Of a stretch of 64,000 nucleotides of DNA, positions 8,856 through 18,316 are shown in pieces (positions within the stretch are counted from its first letter, which is position 1; every line of letters begins with the position of its first letter). The notes beneath the pieces were generated by a model. It ran no database searches, was not told the origin of the DNA, and worked only from the letters and a program-made list of their open reading frames with translations. Source of the DNA: Hyphomicrobiales bacterium (lineage in GTDB: Bacteria; Pseudomonadota; Alphaproteobacteria; Rhizobiales; Rhizobiaceae); assembly GCA_900471515.1 (NCBI GenBank), contig UCFC01000014.1:60625-124624 (forward strand). The letters are read 5' to 3'. The position numbers and the translations under genes were made by a program.

Positions 8856-10850
8856 ATGTTCCTCTATAAGGCTATCGTCTTCCTTCCCCTGATCGGCGCG
8901 ATCATCGCCGGCCTGTTCGGCCGCGCGATCGGCGCCAAGGCGTCGGAATATGTCACCAGCGGCCTGATGATCATCGCCGCCATCCTGTCCTGGATCGTCT
9001 TCTTCACGGTTGCGCTCGGCCACCCCGAAGGTGCCATCAAGGTCGAGGTTCTGCGCTGGATCCAGTCCGGCGGCATCGACGTGTCCTGGTCGCTGCGCGT
9101 CGATACGCTGACCTCGGTCATGCTGATCGTCGTCAACACGGTCTCGACCCTGGTGCATATCTACTCGATCGGTTACATGCACACCGATCCGCACCGCCCG
9201 CGCTTCTTCGCCTACCTGTCGCTCTTCACCTTCGCCATGCTCATGCTGGTGACGTCCGACAACCTCGCCCAGATGTTCTTCGGCTGGGAAGGCGTCGGTC
9301 TGGCCTCGTATCTGCTGATCGGCTTCTGGTACAAGAAGCCGTCGGCATCGGCGGCCGCCATGAAGGCCTTCATCGTCAACCGCGTCGGCGACTTCGGCTT
9401 CGTGCTCGGTATCGCCACCGTCTTCGTGCTGTTCGGCTCGATCAACCTCGACACGATCTTCGCCAATGCTTCGACCTTCGCTCCGGCTGAAGGCGGCGAG
9501 GCTGGTGAGGTGATCCTGAACCTCTTCGGCATGCATCTCGACAAGGCGCATGCGCTGACCGGCGCCTGCCTGCTGCTTTTCATGGGCGCCATGGGCAAGT
9601 CGGCGCAGTTCCTGCTGCACACCTGGCTGCCGGACGCCATGGAAGGCCCGACGCCGGTTTCCGCACTCATCCATGCCGCAACCATGGTTACGGCCGGCGT
9701 CTTCCTCGTCGCCCGCATGTCGCCGATCTTCGAACTTTCGCATGATGCGCTCGTCGTCGTGACGCTCATCGGCGCGATCACCGCCTTCTTCGCGGCGACC
9801 GTCGGCCTCGTGCAGAACGACATCAAGCGCGTCATCGCCTATTCGACCTGCTCGCAGCTCGGCTACATGTTCGTCGCTCTCGGCGTCGGCGCTTACGGCG
9901 CGGCAATCTTCCACCTCTTCACGCATGCCTTCTTCAAGGCTCTGCTCTTCCTCTGCGCCGGCTCGGTCATCCATGCCGTCGATGGCGAGCAGGACATGCG
10001 CTACATGGGCGGCCTGCGTCCGCACATCAAGGTCACGTTCTGGATGATGATCATCGGCACGCTGGCGATCACCGGTGTCGGCATTCCCTTCACCCCGGTC
10101 GGCTTTGCCGGTTTCTTCTCGAAGGACGTCATCATCGAAGCAACCTACGCGTCGCATTCGCCGGTTGCGGGCTTTGCCTTCTCGCTGCTGGTCATTGCCG
10201 CTCTCTTCACGAGCTTCTATTCCTGGCGCCTGATCTTCATGACTTTCTACGGCCGGCCGCGCGCTTCCCACGAGGTCATGCATCACGTCCATGAATCGCC
10301 GCAGGTCATGCTGGTGCCGCTCTACATCCTCGCCATCGGCGCGGTTGTGGCCGGCTTCCTCTTCGAAGGCCGTTTCTACGGCGAGGAATATGCCGAGTTC
10401 TGGAAGGGCGCGCTCTTCACCGGCGCCGAAAACGAACTGGTGGAAGAATTCCATCACGTTCCGGCCTGGGTCGGCCTCAGCCCCTTCATCGCCATGCTGC
10501 TCGGCTTCGTGATCGCCTGGTACATGTACATCCGGTCGCCCTCGACGCCGCGCAAGCTCGCCGAGCAGCACCGCGTGCTCTACCAGTTCCTGCTCAACAA
10601 GTGGTACTTCGACGAACTCTACGACTTCCTCTTCGTCCGCACCGCCAAGGCGCTTGGCAACTTCCTGTGGAAGAAGGGTGACGTCGGCGTCATCGATACC
10701 TACGGTCCGAACGGCGTCGCCGCCCGCGTGGTCAACGTGACCGACCGCGTCGTGCGCCTGCAGACCGGTTACCTCTATCACTATGCCTTCGCGATGCTGA
10801 TCGGCATTGCGGCGCTCGTTACCTGGATGATGCTCGGGAGTTCTCTCTGA
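8856..10850 (+). CDS. nuoL: NADH-quinone oxidoreductase subunit L
   Basis: The distal antiporter-like proton pump of complex I. It is 664 residues with about 16 helices, including the long lateral helix at the C-terminus that braces NuoM and NuoN. Visible landmarks are [18 protein letters not shown] with the key glutamate, the [24 protein letters not shown] block with its conserved lysine/histidine relay, and the [20 protein letters not shown] segment. The stop overlaps the nuoM ATG by one base, giving translational coupling. Confidence 0.98.
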   Translation: MFLYKAIVFLPLIGAIIAGLFGRAIGAKASEYVTSGLMIIAAILSWIVFFTVALGHPEGAIKVEVLRWIQSGGIDVSWSLRVDTLTSVMLIVVNTVSTLVHIYSIGYMHTDPHRPRFFAYLSLFTFAMLMLVTSDNLAQMFFGWEGVGLASYLLIGFWYKKPSASAAAMKAFIVNRVGDFGFVLGIATVFVLFGSINLDTIFANASTFAPAEGGEAGEVILNLFGMHLDKAHALTGACLLLFMGAMGKSAQFLLHTWLPDAMEGPTPVSALIHAATMVTAGVFLVARMSPIFELSHDALVVVTLIGAITAFFAATVGLVQNDIKRVIAYSTCSQLGYMFVALGVGAYGAAIFHLFTHAFFKALLFLCAGSVIHAVDGEQDMRYMGGLRPHIKVTFWMMIIGTLAITGVGIPFTPVGFAGFFSKDVIIEATYASHSPVAGFAFSLLVIAALFTSFYSWRLIFMTFYGRPRASHEVMHHVHESPQVMLVPLYILAIGAVVAGFLFEGRFYGEEYAEFWKGALFTGAENELVEEFHHVPAWVGLSPFIAMLLGFVIAWYMYIRSPSTPRKLAEQHRVLYQFLLNKWYFDELYDFLFVRTAKALGNFLWKKGDVGVIDTYGPNGVAARVVNVTDRVVRLQTGYLYHYAFAMLIGIAALVTWMMLGSSL

Positions 10851-12361
10851 TGACCGATTGGCCTATTCTTTCAACGGTCACCTTCCTGCCGCTCGTCGGC
10901 GTGGTGCTCCTGTTGCTGATGAACGGCGAAACCGAGAACGGCCGCAAGAACGTGCTGTGGATCTCGCTGATCACCACGGTCTTCACCTTCATCCTCTCGC
11001 TCTTCATCTGGATCGGTTTCGACAACGCCAATCCTGGCTTCCAGATGATCGAGCAGCATAGCTGGCTCGGCACCGGCATCGGTTATCATGTCGGCGTCGA
11101 CGGCATCTCCATGCTGTTCATCATCCTGTCGACCTTCCTGATGCCCTTCTGTGTGCTCGCAAGCTGGCTGTCGGTCGAGAAGCGCCTGAAGGAATACATG
11201 ATCGCCTTCCTCATCCTCGAAGTGATGATGGTCGGTGTCTTCGTTTCGCTCGATATCGTTCTCTTCTACGTCTTCTTCGAAGGCGGCCTCATCCCGATGT
11301 TCCTCATCATCGGTGTCTGGGGCGGTGCGAACCGCGTCTATGCGAGCTACAAATTCTTCCTCTATACGTTGCTCGGCTCGGTGCTGATGCTGCTTGCCAT
11401 CATGGCCATGTACTGGCAGGCCGGCACGACGGATATCGTCCAGCTGCTGGAATACAAGTTCCCGCCGGCCATGCAGACCTGGCTGTGGCTTGCCTTCTTC
11501 GCCTCCTTCGCGGTGAAGATGCCGATGTGGCCGGTTCACACCTGGCTCCCGGACGCGCACGTCCAGGCGCCGACGGCCGGTTCCGTCATCCTGGCAGGCG
11601 TGCTGCTGAAGCTCGGCGGCTACGGCCTGATCCGCTTCTCGATCGGCATGTTCCCGGTCGCGTCGGACTATTTCGCGCCGCTCGTCTTCGCCATGTCCGT
11701 CATCGCCATCATCTACACCTCGCTGGTCGCGATGATGCAGGACGACATCAAGAAGCTGATCGCCTATTCCTCCGTCGCTCACATGGGCTATGTGACGATG
11801 GGCATCTTCGCTGCGAACGCGCAGGGTCTGCAGGGGTCGATCTTCCAGATGCTGTCGCACGGCATCGTCTCCGGCGCGCTCTTCCTCTGCGTCGGCGTCG
11901 TCTACGACCGCACCCACACCCGCGAGATCGCGGCCTATGGCGGCCTGGTCAACAACATGCCGAAATATGCCGTCGCCTTCATGGTCTTCACCATGGCCAA
12001 TGTCGGCCTGCCGGGCACGTCGGGCTTCATCGGCGAGTTCCTGACGCTCATCGGCGTCTTCCGCGCCAATACCTGGGTCGCGCTCTTTGCCGCCACCGGC
12101 GTCATCCTGTCGGCCGCCTATGCGCTCTGGCTCTATCGCCGGGTGATCTTCGGCGCGCTGGAAAAGGAAAAGCTGAAGGCACTGCTCGACCTTTCTCCGC
12201 GTGAACGCGTCATCCTCTATCCGCTGATCGCGCTCACCATCTTCTTCGGCGTCTATCCGGCTCCGGTCTTCGATGCGACCGCAGCTTCGGTGGACCATCT
12301 GATCAACAGCTATTCGGCCGCAGTGCAGGCAGCGCAGAATGTTGCGCTGTCGATGAAATGA
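10850..12361 (+). CDS. nuoM: NADH-quinone oxidoreductase subunit M
   Basis: The second antiporter-like proton pump subunit, 503 residues and about 14 helices. The family block [20 protein letters not shown] and the lysine-containing [20 protein letters not shown] are intact, as is the glutamate in [14 protein letters not shown]. It starts in a TGATG overlap with nuoL and ends 14 bases before nuoN. Confidence 0.98.
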   Translation: MTDWPILSTVTFLPLVGVVLLLLMNGETENGRKNVLWISLITTVFTFILSLFIWIGFDNANPGFQMIEQHSWLGTGIGYHVGVDGISMLFIILSTFLMPFCVLASWLSVEKRLKEYMIAFLILEVMMVGVFVSLDIVLFYVFFEGGLIPMFLIIGVWGGANRVYASYKFFLYTLLGSVLMLLAIMAMYWQAGTTDIVQLLEYKFPPAMQTWLWLAFFASFAVKMPMWPVHTWLPDAHVQAPTAGSVILAGVLLKLGGYGLIRFSIGMFPVASDYFAPLVFAMSVIAIIYTSLVAMMQDDIKKLIAYSSVAHMGYVTMGIFAANAQGLQGSIFQMLSHGIVSGALFLCVGVVYDRTHTREIAAYGGLVNNMPKYAVAFMVFTMANVGLPGTSGFIGEFLTLIGVFRANTWVALFAATGVILSAAYALWLYRRVIFGALEKEKLKALLDLSPRERVILYPLIALTIFFGVYPAPVFDATAASVDHLINSYSAAVQAAQNVALSMK

Positions 12362-12375
12362 CGGGACTTTAGGAC

Positions 12376-13821
12376 ATGACTGCTGAAACAATCTCCCTGA
12401 GCCTGTACCTGTCCGCGCCGGAAATCATCCTCGCGATCGGTGCCCTCGTGCTGCTCATGATCGGCGTCTTCGCGGGCGAGCGGTCCGGTCCGCTCGTCAG
12501 TACGCTGGCGATGATCGTGCTTGCCGTCTCCGGCCTGTGGCTGATCTTCATTCCCGGCGACGGCCTCGCCTATGGCGGCGTCTACCTCGCCGACGGCTTT
12601 GCCCGCTTCATGAAGGTGCTGGCGCTGATCGGCTCCTTCGTCGCGCTGTTCATGTCGATGGGCCATGCGCGGGAAAACCAGCTCGACAAGTTCGAGTTCC
12701 CGGTTCTCCTGGTGCTCTGCACGCTCGGCATCATGCTGATGATCTCGGCCAACGACCTGATCTCGCTCTATCTCGGCCTCGAACTGCAGTCGCTGGCGAT
12801 CTACGTCATCGCTGCGATCAACCGCGACAGCCTGAAGTCGACCGAAGCCGGCCTGAAATATTTCGTCCTCGGCGCCCTTTCCTCCGGCATGCTGCTCTAC
12901 GGCATGTCGCTGGTCTACGGCTTCACCGGCCACACGCATTTCGCCGACATCGCCCAGGCGCTCACGGTCGAAGGCGCGAAGTCGCTCGGCCTGATCTTCG
13001 GCCTCGTCTTCATTCTCGCCGGCATCGCCTTCAAGATCTCCGCCGTCCCGTTCCACATGTGGACGCCGGACGTATACGAAGGCGCGCCGACCCCGGTCAC
13101 CGCCTTCCTGGCAAGCGCCCCGAAGGTCGCCGCCATGGCGATGATGACGCGCATCGTCATCACCGCCTTCCAGCCGGTGCTGACCGACTGGCAGCAGGTC
13201 ATCGTCTTCATCTCGATCGCCTCCATGCTGCTCGGTTCGTTTGCGGCCATCGGCCAGAAGAACATCAAGCGACTGATGGCCTATTCCTCGATCGGCCACA
13301 TGGGTTATGCGCTGGTCGGCCTTGCCGCCGGCAACCATACCGGCGTCGCCGGCGTCATGCTCTACATGGCGATCTACATGGTCATGACGCTCGGTTCCTT
13401 CGCGATCATCATGTCGATGCGCCGCAAGGACGGCACGGTTGTCGAAAACGTCAGCGATCTTGCAGGCCTGTCGGCGACCAACCCCTTCATGGCCGTGGTG
13501 CTGACCGCGCTGATGTTCTCGCTTGCCGGCATTCCGCCGCTTGCCGGCTTCTTCGCGAAGTATTTCGTCTTCGTCGCCGCCATCGAGGCCAAGCTCTATG
13601 CGCTTGCCGTCATCGGTGTTCTGGCTTCGGTCGTCGGCGCCTATTATTATCTGCGCGTCATCAAGCTGATGTGGTTCGATGAGGCGACCGGCGAATTCGC
13701 CCGTGTCTCGGGCTCGCTGCGTCTCGTCTTCGGTCTCTCCGGCCTCTTCGTCGCCGCCTATGTTCTCATCGGCGGACCGATCGGCGGTGCGGCCGAGCTC
13801 GCTGCGGCGACGCTCTTCTGA
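12376..13821 (+). CDS. nuoN: NADH-quinone oxidoreductase subunit N
   Basis: The third antiporter-like subunit, 481 residues. It shows the shared pump signatures [19 protein letters not shown] and [19 protein letters not shown], then [20 protein letters not shown]. It is the last nuo gene; its stop overlaps the birA ATG by one base, so the biotin ligase is expressed with the complex I operon or at least coupled to its last cistron. Confidence 0.98.
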   Translation: MTAETISLSLYLSAPEIILAIGALVLLMIGVFAGERSGPLVSTLAMIVLAVSGLWLIFIPGDGLAYGGVYLADGFARFMKVLALIGSFVALFMSMGHARENQLDKFEFPVLLVLCTLGIMLMISANDLISLYLGLELQSLAIYVIAAINRDSLKSTEAGLKYFVLGALSSGMLLYGMSLVYGFTGHTHFADIAQALTVEGAKSLGLIFGLVFILAGIAFKISAVPFHMWTPDVYEGAPTPVTAFLASAPKVAAMAMMTRIVITAFQPVLTDWQQVIVFISIASMLLGSFAAIGQKNIKRLMAYSSIGHMGYALVGLAAGNHTGVAGVMLYMAIYMVMTLGSFAIIMSMRRKDGTVVENVSDLAGLSATNPFMAVVLTALMFSLAGIPPLAGFFAKYFVFVAAIEAKLYALAVIGVLASVVGAYYYLRVIKLMWFDEATGEFARVSGSLRLVFGLSGLFVAAYVLIGGPIGGAAELAAATLF

Positions 13822-14585
13822 TGGCTTCCGACAAGCGGCGCCGGATATCGCTCGGCGATATCAGGCACGAGGCCTTGTCGGATACGTCGTCGACCAACAC
13901 GGAATGCTTTGCCCGGGCTCGGGCAGGGGACGCCGGCCTGCTCTGGGTGACGGCGGAACGACAGACCGGCGGCCGCGGCCGCCGGGGCCGCCCCTGGGTT
14001 TCCGAGCGCGGCAATCTCTACGCCTCGCTTCTTCTCATCGATCCGGCGCCGATGGAGCGCCTTGCCTCCCTGCCGCTCGCCATCGCCGTTGCCGTGCATC
14101 AGGCGATCCGCAGCGTGCTGCCGCCGGGTGCGGAGCCGCTGGAGGTGAAGTGGCCGAACGATATTCTGATCGGGCGCAAGAAGACCTGCGGCATCCTCGT
14201 GGAAGGCGAACGGCTGGCCGACGGCCGCCATGCGGTCGTCATCGGCATCGGCATCAACGTATCCGTCACGCCCGACAATCCCATCTATCCGGTCACCTGT
14301 CTGCGAAATCAGGGAAGTGCGGCTTCGCCCGAAGAACTCTTCGCCCATCTCTTCGCCGCCATGGCCGAGATGCTCGATATCTGGGACGAAGGGCAGGGTA
14401 TTGCCGAAGTCACGGCGCGGTGGCGGGCCGTCGCCTGCGGTATTGGCGAAAAGATAACCGTGAATCTGCCGGACCGGTCGATTTCCGGATATTTCGCGGG
14501 AATAGATGATAATGGCCTGTTGATGCTCGATACCGGCACAGGCAGGATGATGCCGATTGCGGCTGGCGATGTATTCTTTGGATAG
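13821..14585 (+). CDS. birA: Biotin--[acetyl-CoA-carboxylase] ligase
   Basis: Attaches biotin to the carrier lysine of biotin-dependent carboxylases through biotinyl-5'-AMP. It is 254 residues with the ATP/biotin loop GGRGRRGRPWVS near residue 50 and the EVKWPNDILIGRKKTCGILVE block. There is no N-terminal helix-turn-helix, so this is the monofunctional type that cannot repress biotin genes as E. coli BirA does. A small C-terminal SH3-like domain is present (GEKITVNLPDRSISGYFAGID). The start overlaps nuoN by one base. Confidence 0.95.
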   Translation: MASDKRRRISLGDIRHEALSDTSSTNTECFARARAGDAGLLWVTAERQTGGRGRRGRPWVSERGNLYASLLLIDPAPMERLASLPLAIAVAVHQAIRSVLPPGAEPLEVKWPNDILIGRKKTCGILVEGERLADGRHAVVIGIGINVSVTPDNPIYPVTCLRNQGSAASPEELFAHLFAAMAEMLDIWDEGQGIAEVTARWRAVACGIGEKITVNLPDRSISGYFAGIDDNGLLMLDTGTGRMMPIAAGDVFFG

Positions 14586-14602
14586 TGGAAAAAACAAACA
14601 TT

Positions 14603-16273
14603 ATGGCGAAACAGGACGAACTGGTATTTCTCCCTTTGGGCGGCGTCGGCGAGATCGGGATGAATCTTGCGCTGTACGGCTACGGCCCGGCGGATCATCG
14701 CCAGTGGATCATGGTGGATTGCGGCGTCACCTTTCCGGGGCCGGATCTGCCGGGTGTCGATCTTGTCCTGCCGGATATCCGTTTCCTCGCCAACGAGCGC
14801 AAGAACCTCAAGGCGATCATCATCACCCACGCCCATGAGGATCATTACGGCGCGCTCGCCGATCTCTGGCCGGGCCTGAATGTCCCGGTCTATGCCTCGC
14901 CTTTCACGGCGGGCCTGCTGGAAGCCAAGCGCAATTTCGAGAAGGACGCGATCGGCGAAGTGCCGGTCACGATCTTCAAGGCGGGCGACAGGATCAATGC
15001 CGGTCCCTTCAGCATCGAGGGTGTGGCCGTCAACCATTCGATCCCCGAGCCCATGTCGCTGATGATCCGCACGCCGCTCGGCAATGTCATCCATACCGGC
15101 GATTGGAAGATCGATCACGAGCCTTCGCTCGGGCCGCTGACCGACGAGGCGCGTTTCCGCCAGCTCGGCGACGAGGGCGTTCTGGCTCTGCTCTGCGATT
15201 CCACCAACGCGCTGCGCGACGGCGTTTCTCCGTCCGAGAAGGATGTTTCCGAAAGCCTGCGCAAGATCATCGAGAATGCCGAGGGCCGTGTGGCGATCAC
15301 CACCTTCTCCTCGAATGTCGGCCGTATCCGCACCGTCGCCGAAGCCGCCGAAGCTGCCGGCCGCGAAGTGCTGCTGCTTGGAAGCTCGCTGAAGCGCGTC
15401 TGCGACGTCGCCCAGGATATCGGCCTGATGGAAGGCATAAAGCCCTTCATATCCGAGGAGGATTACGGCTTCATCCCGCGTGACAAGGTCGTTGTCATCC
15501 TTACCGGCAGCCAGGGTGAACCGCGTGCCGCCCTTGCCAAGCTTTCGCGCGACGAGATGCGCAACGTGGCCTTCGCCGCCGGCGATATCGTCGTCTTCTC
15601 CTCGCGCGCCATTCCCGGCAATGAGAAGGCGATCCAGGACATCAAGAACGGTCTCGTCGAACAGGGCGTCCACATCATCACCGATACGGAGGCGCTGGTG
15701 CATGTGTCGGGCCATCCGCGTCGCAACGAATTGCAGAAGATGTATGAATGGACGCGGCCGAAGATCGTCGTGCCCGTGCATGGTGAGGCCACGCATCTGA
15801 CGGCGCACAAGGAGCTTGCCGAACAGTCGGGCATTCCGACCGTGCCGCGTGTGCGCAATGGCGACGTACTGAGGCTCGCTCCCGGTCCTGTCGAGGTGAT
15901 CGACGAGGCGCCGCATGGCCGCATCTACAAGGACGGGTCGCTGATCGGCGACTTCGACGAGATGGGCATCGGCGAGCGCAAGAAGCTTGCCTATGTCGGC
16001 CATGTTGCCGTCAGCATCGTGCTCGACAATCGTTACGACATTATCGGCGAGCCCGATCTCGTGGCGATCGGCCTGCCGGCCTATGACGACGAGGGCGAAG
16101 ATATGGAGGATACTCTGTTCGACGCCGCAATCAGCGCGATCGAAAGCATCCCGCGCGCCCGCCGCAAGGATATCGACATGCTGCAGGAGGCCGCCCGCCG
16201 CGCCGTGCGCGCCGCCGCCAACAATGCCTGGGGCAAGAAGCCTGTCGTCACCGTCTTCATCACCAGGATCTGA
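14603..16273 (+). CDS. rnj: Ribonuclease J
   Basis: A metallo-beta-lactamase/beta-CASP ribonuclease with 5'-3' exonuclease and endonuclease activity. In rhizobia RNase J matures 16S and 23S rRNA ends and takes part in mRNA decay. The zinc motif ITHAHEDHYGAL is intact, followed by NHSIPEPMSL, IHTGDWKIDHEP and the beta-CASP HVSGHPRRNELQ. The protein is 556 residues from ATG 14603 (MAKQDELVFL). An in-frame GTG at 14585 overlapping the birA stop would add six residues; ATG fits family starts, though its ribosome-binding site is weak. An RNase J beside RNase E and RNase R genes in one window illustrates the mixed alphaproteobacterial RNA-decay set. Confidence 0.95.
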   Translation: MAKQDELVFLPLGGVGEIGMNLALYGYGPADHRQWIMVDCGVTFPGPDLPGVDLVLPDIRFLANERKNLKAIIITHAHEDHYGALADLWPGLNVPVYASPFTAGLLEAKRNFEKDAIGEVPVTIFKAGDRINAGPFSIEGVAVNHSIPEPMSLMIRTPLGNVIHTGDWKIDHEPSLGPLTDEARFRQLGDEGVLALLCDSTNALRDGVSPSEKDVSESLRKIIENAEGRVAITTFSSNVGRIRTVAEAAEAAGREVLLLGSSLKRVCDVAQDIGLMEGIKPFISEEDYGFIPRDKVVVILTGSQGEPRAALAKLSRDEMRNVAFAAGDIVVFSSRAIPGNEKAIQDIKNGLVEQGVHIITDTEALVHVSGHPRRNELQKMYEWTRPKIVVPVHGEATHLTAHKELAEQSGIPTVPRVRNGDVLRLAPGPVEVIDEAPHGRIYKDGSLIGDFDEMGIGERKKLAYVGHVAVSIVLDNRYDIIGEPDLVAIGLPAYDDEGEDMEDTLFDAAISAIESIPRARRKDIDMLQEAARRAVRAAANNAWGKKPVVTVFITRI

Positions 16274-16276
16274 GCG

Positions 16277-16681
16277 ATGCTCGGCCGTGTGAACCATATC
16301 GCCATCGCCGTGCCCGACCTGATAGCTGCGGCCGCAAGCTATCGCGACACGCTGGGTGCCACGGTCTCGGCGCCGCAACCCCTGCCGGAGCATGGCGTCA
16401 CGGTGGTTTTCGTTGAGCTGCCCAACACCAAGGTGGAACTGCTGGAGCCGCTGGGCGACGCCTCGCCCATCGCCGCCTTCCTCGAGAAGAACCCGTCGGG
16501 CGGCATGCATCACATCTGCTACGAAGTCGAGGATATCCTGGCGGCCCGCGACCGCCTGACGGCATCGGGGGCGAGGGTGCTCGGGAACGGCGAGCCGAAG
16601 ACCGGCGCCCATGGCAAACCGGTGCTATTCCTCCACCCGAAGGACTTTTTCGGTACCCTGATCGAGCTCGAACAGGTGTGA
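16277..16681 (+). CDS. mce: Methylmalonyl-CoA epimerase
   Basis: Interconverts (S)- and (R)-methylmalonyl-CoA in the route from propionyl-CoA to succinyl-CoA. It is a 134-residue vicinal-oxygen-chelate protein with paired beta-alpha-beta modules. Likely metal ligands are the His in RVNHIAIAV, the His pair in GGMHHICYEV and the terminal Glu in FFGTLIELEQV. It lies three bases after the RNase J stop, so it shares that transcript. Full length and typical. Confidence 0.93.
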   Translation: MLGRVNHIAIAVPDLIAAAASYRDTLGATVSAPQPLPEHGVTVVFVELPNTKVELLEPLGDASPIAAFLEKNPSGGMHHICYEVEDILAARDRLTASGARVLGNGEPKTGAHGKPVLFLHPKDFFGTLIELEQV

Positions 16682-16687
16682 CACACC

Positions 16688-16719
16688 TTTAGAATACAGC
16701 TAGTTTAGAATACAGCTGG
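16688..16719 (+). repeat. Tandem 16-bp duplication
   Basis: Two adjacent copies of TTTAGAATACAGCTAG / TTTAGAATACAGCTGG differ at one base and begin seven bases after the mce stop. It looks like a local slippage duplication. I see no known regulatory motif in it. Confidence 0.7.
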
Positions 16720-16779
16720 TTTCCTGCCTGCACAATTTGCCTTTGGTTGCTATTATGCCTCCACACCGGGGAGGGTTGC

Positions 16780-17169
16780 ATGTTCAAATCCATATATGTA
16801 GGCGCAGCGATCGCAATGATCACCTCTGGCGTAGCGCTAGCCGAAGCTCCAATGGATGCGAACGCGCTGGGTGACAAAGCAAGAGGGCAACTCGAATGTG
16901 CGGCGTTATATGGAGTGATCGCCGAACTATATCCGGAAAACTGGCAGACGCTTAGCAGAGAGAGAATGCGGGACGCCTTTGCTTTGCTGCGTAGCACCGG
17001 CCGGCAGAATCTGGCCCGTTCGGGCAGCGCGGGCGAATCCGCAGACCCGATCATCCAGGCGCGCGTTGAGGAAATCGTGAAGCTTGCCGAGGGGGAAGCA
17101 AAGACCGAGCTTCGACGGCTCTTCAACGATTGCAGCGATTTGTATAGGAAAACACTCCACGGGGATTGA
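16780..17169 (+). CDS. Small exported protein of unknown function
   Basis: A 129-residue protein starting at ATG 16780 with GGGGAGGG about eight bases upstream; an earlier in-frame ATG would add 11 residues and has no such site. The N-terminus (FKSIYVGAAIAMITSGVALA) is a signal peptide ending in ALAEA. The mature part is mostly helical and charged, with two cysteines (LECAALYG and FNDCSDLY) far apart. Base composition is less GC-rich than its neighbours, and the preceding intergenic segment is AT-rich. I do not recognise a family. It sits between mce and a DUF1467 gene on the same strand. Confidence 0.75.
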   Translation: MFKSIYVGAAIAMITSGVALAEAPMDANALGDKARGQLECAALYGVIAELYPENWQTLSRERMRDAFALLRSTGRQNLARSGSAGESADPIIQARVEEIVKLAEGEAKTELRRLFNDCSDLYRKTLHGD

Positions 17170-17284
17170 AGCCGGTTAGTGCGTCAGAGTGACCTAAATT
17201 ATTCCCCGCCTTTGAACTCTCCGTCATTCCGGCTTATAAGCTCGCAAAACCAGCCGCCAGCGCGCCATATCGACGGGAACCGAC

Positions 17285-17560
17285 ATGTTTCAGGCCTTCC
17301 TCCAGGGATTCGCAGTCTATTTCATCATCTGGTGGATTACGCTTTTCGCCGTGCTGCCGATTGGCCTGCGCACCCAGGCGGAAGATAACGATATCGTGCT
17401 CGGCACCGTACCGAGCGCGCCGACCCGCTTCCGCCCGCTTTTCGTCTTCTCGCTGACGACGCTCATCTCAGGCGCGATCTATGGCGTCTGGTACATCTGT
17501 TCGACCTATTTTGGCCTCGGCTTCGATGCACTTCCACAAATAGGGCCTAGCTTCTATTAG
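17285..17560 (+). CDS. DUF1467 family two-helix membrane protein
   Basis: A 91-residue inner-membrane protein with two hydrophobic helices, FAVYFIIWWITLFAVLPIGL and FVFSLTTLISGAIYGVWYI. The cytoplasmic loop contains LRTQAEDNDIVLGTVPSAP, typical of DUF1467. The family is common in Alphaproteobacteria downstream of nuo, rnj and mce and has no assigned role. Its TAG stop overlaps the first two bases of a palindromic intergenic repeat. Confidence 0.9.
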   Translation: MFQAFLQGFAVYFIIWWITLFAVLPIGLRTQAEDNDIVLGTVPSAPTRFRPLFVFSLTTLISGAIYGVWYICSTYFGLGFDALPQIGPSFY

Positions 17561-17721
17561 AGCCTTTCCTGGTTAGATTGAAGCATTTTGCCGGCTGAAA
17601 CGGGCCGCCTGATCGACCAGCCGGCTTGGCCGTAGATCTGGGCTACGACGCGCGCCGGCCGGTCGACCATCCGCCTCCGTTTGAGCCAGCAGAATGCTGC
17701 AATCTAGCCAGGAAAGGCTCT
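17559..17721. repeat. Palindromic intergenic repeat of Rhizobium type (RIME-like)
   Basis: A 163-bp imperfect inverted repeat. The left end AGAGCCTTTCCTGGTTAGAT is matched by the reverse complement of the right end with a few mismatches over 33 bp. A second paired block lies inside (GGCTGAAACGG on the left, CCGTTTGAGCC on the right, both followed inward by a TCGACC/GGTCGA pairing). The size and palindromic layout resemble the RIME class described in rhizobia; the class name comes from memory and was not checked by search. It would fold into one long hairpin as RNA. It encodes nothing. Confidence 0.85.
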
Positions 17722-17883
17722 AAGCGTGACTTTTGCTCAATCTTTGAGCAGAAGCAAATACAACCGCGGAAAAATCTGTCATACGCACGTCATGCAACTC
17801 AGGCAAAGAGCTTGCGTAACGGAAAGGCGGGCTTACCTAGCGAAAGGCGGGTCTGGTTTTCGGGAGTGTCGGGAGCCGAAAAA

Positions 17884-18030
17884 GCAAAAAAAAACAAGGC
17901 CGGAAGCCTTGTTTTAATTATCGCGTGATCCTTAACCGTTACCGGGGCAGCGACAAGCGCGCCTAAGATCTGATCCTCCCAAGACTTGACCGCGAGTTCG
18001 GCAAGAATTTAACCTTCTTGCCTGTTTTGT
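17884..18030 (-). ncRNA. Candidate small RNA between DUF1467 gene and proS
   Basis: On the minus strand a promoter-like ATGACA (complement of 18060-18065), a 17-base spacer and TAGCTT (18037-18042) would start transcription near 18030. The transcript opens with a perfect 8-bp hairpin (18000-18022) and ends about 145 bases later at an intrinsic terminator with nine T residues. No open reading frame of note is present. I recall that the alpha-r9 (Smr9C) small RNA of Sinorhizobium lies next to proS with a similar length; family membership is inferred from context and not from sequence comparison. The plus strand is the alternative, but its T-run is shorter. Confidence 0.42.
17891..17915 (-). terminator. 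Bidirectional intrinsic terminator
   Basis: A perfect 10-bp stem AAAACAAGGC / GCCTTGTTTT with loop CGGAA. On the minus strand it is followed by a run of nine T in total; on the plus strand the T-run is four. The better fit is the 3' end of a minus-strand RNA. Confidence 0.8.
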
Positions 18031-18109
18031 GAGCTAAAGCTAGCTCAAAGATTGTGCTTTGTCATCAGCTTTTTTTGCATTTTTGCTACACTCACGCAAA
18101 ATTTTTCTG

Positions 18110-18140
18110 TTGACAAGATTTACCTTCAAGCCCTTATAAA
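18110..18140 (+). promoter_or_regulatory. Probable sigma-70 promoter for proS
   Basis: A consensus TTGACA at 18110-18115 is followed after 18-19 bases by TTATAA/TATAAA at 18134-18140, in an AT-rich stretch. Transcription would begin near 18147, leaving a leader of about 170 bases before the proS ATG. The leader has no recognised riboswitch; part of it can be read as an open frame, but without a convincing start site. Confidence 0.55.
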
Positions 18141-18316
18141 TACGCGCTTTTTCGTGCCTGCTGAATTTATGGGCGCTAACATGCGTCTGCGGGAGGCGGC
18201 TCGCGTCGGTCGCGGGTTTCTTTCCTGCCGCGAAGCGGCTATGAACGCTCCCATCTTTAACAAAGACCGTCGATTCCGCTTGGGTAAGCGGCGTCTCAAC
18301 TGTACCGGATTCCGCC

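Noticed and set aside
17726..17917. 63-residue open frame on the plus strand between the palindromic repeat and the terminator
   Set aside because: No ribosome-binding site, basic shadow-like composition, and it runs through the terminator stem.
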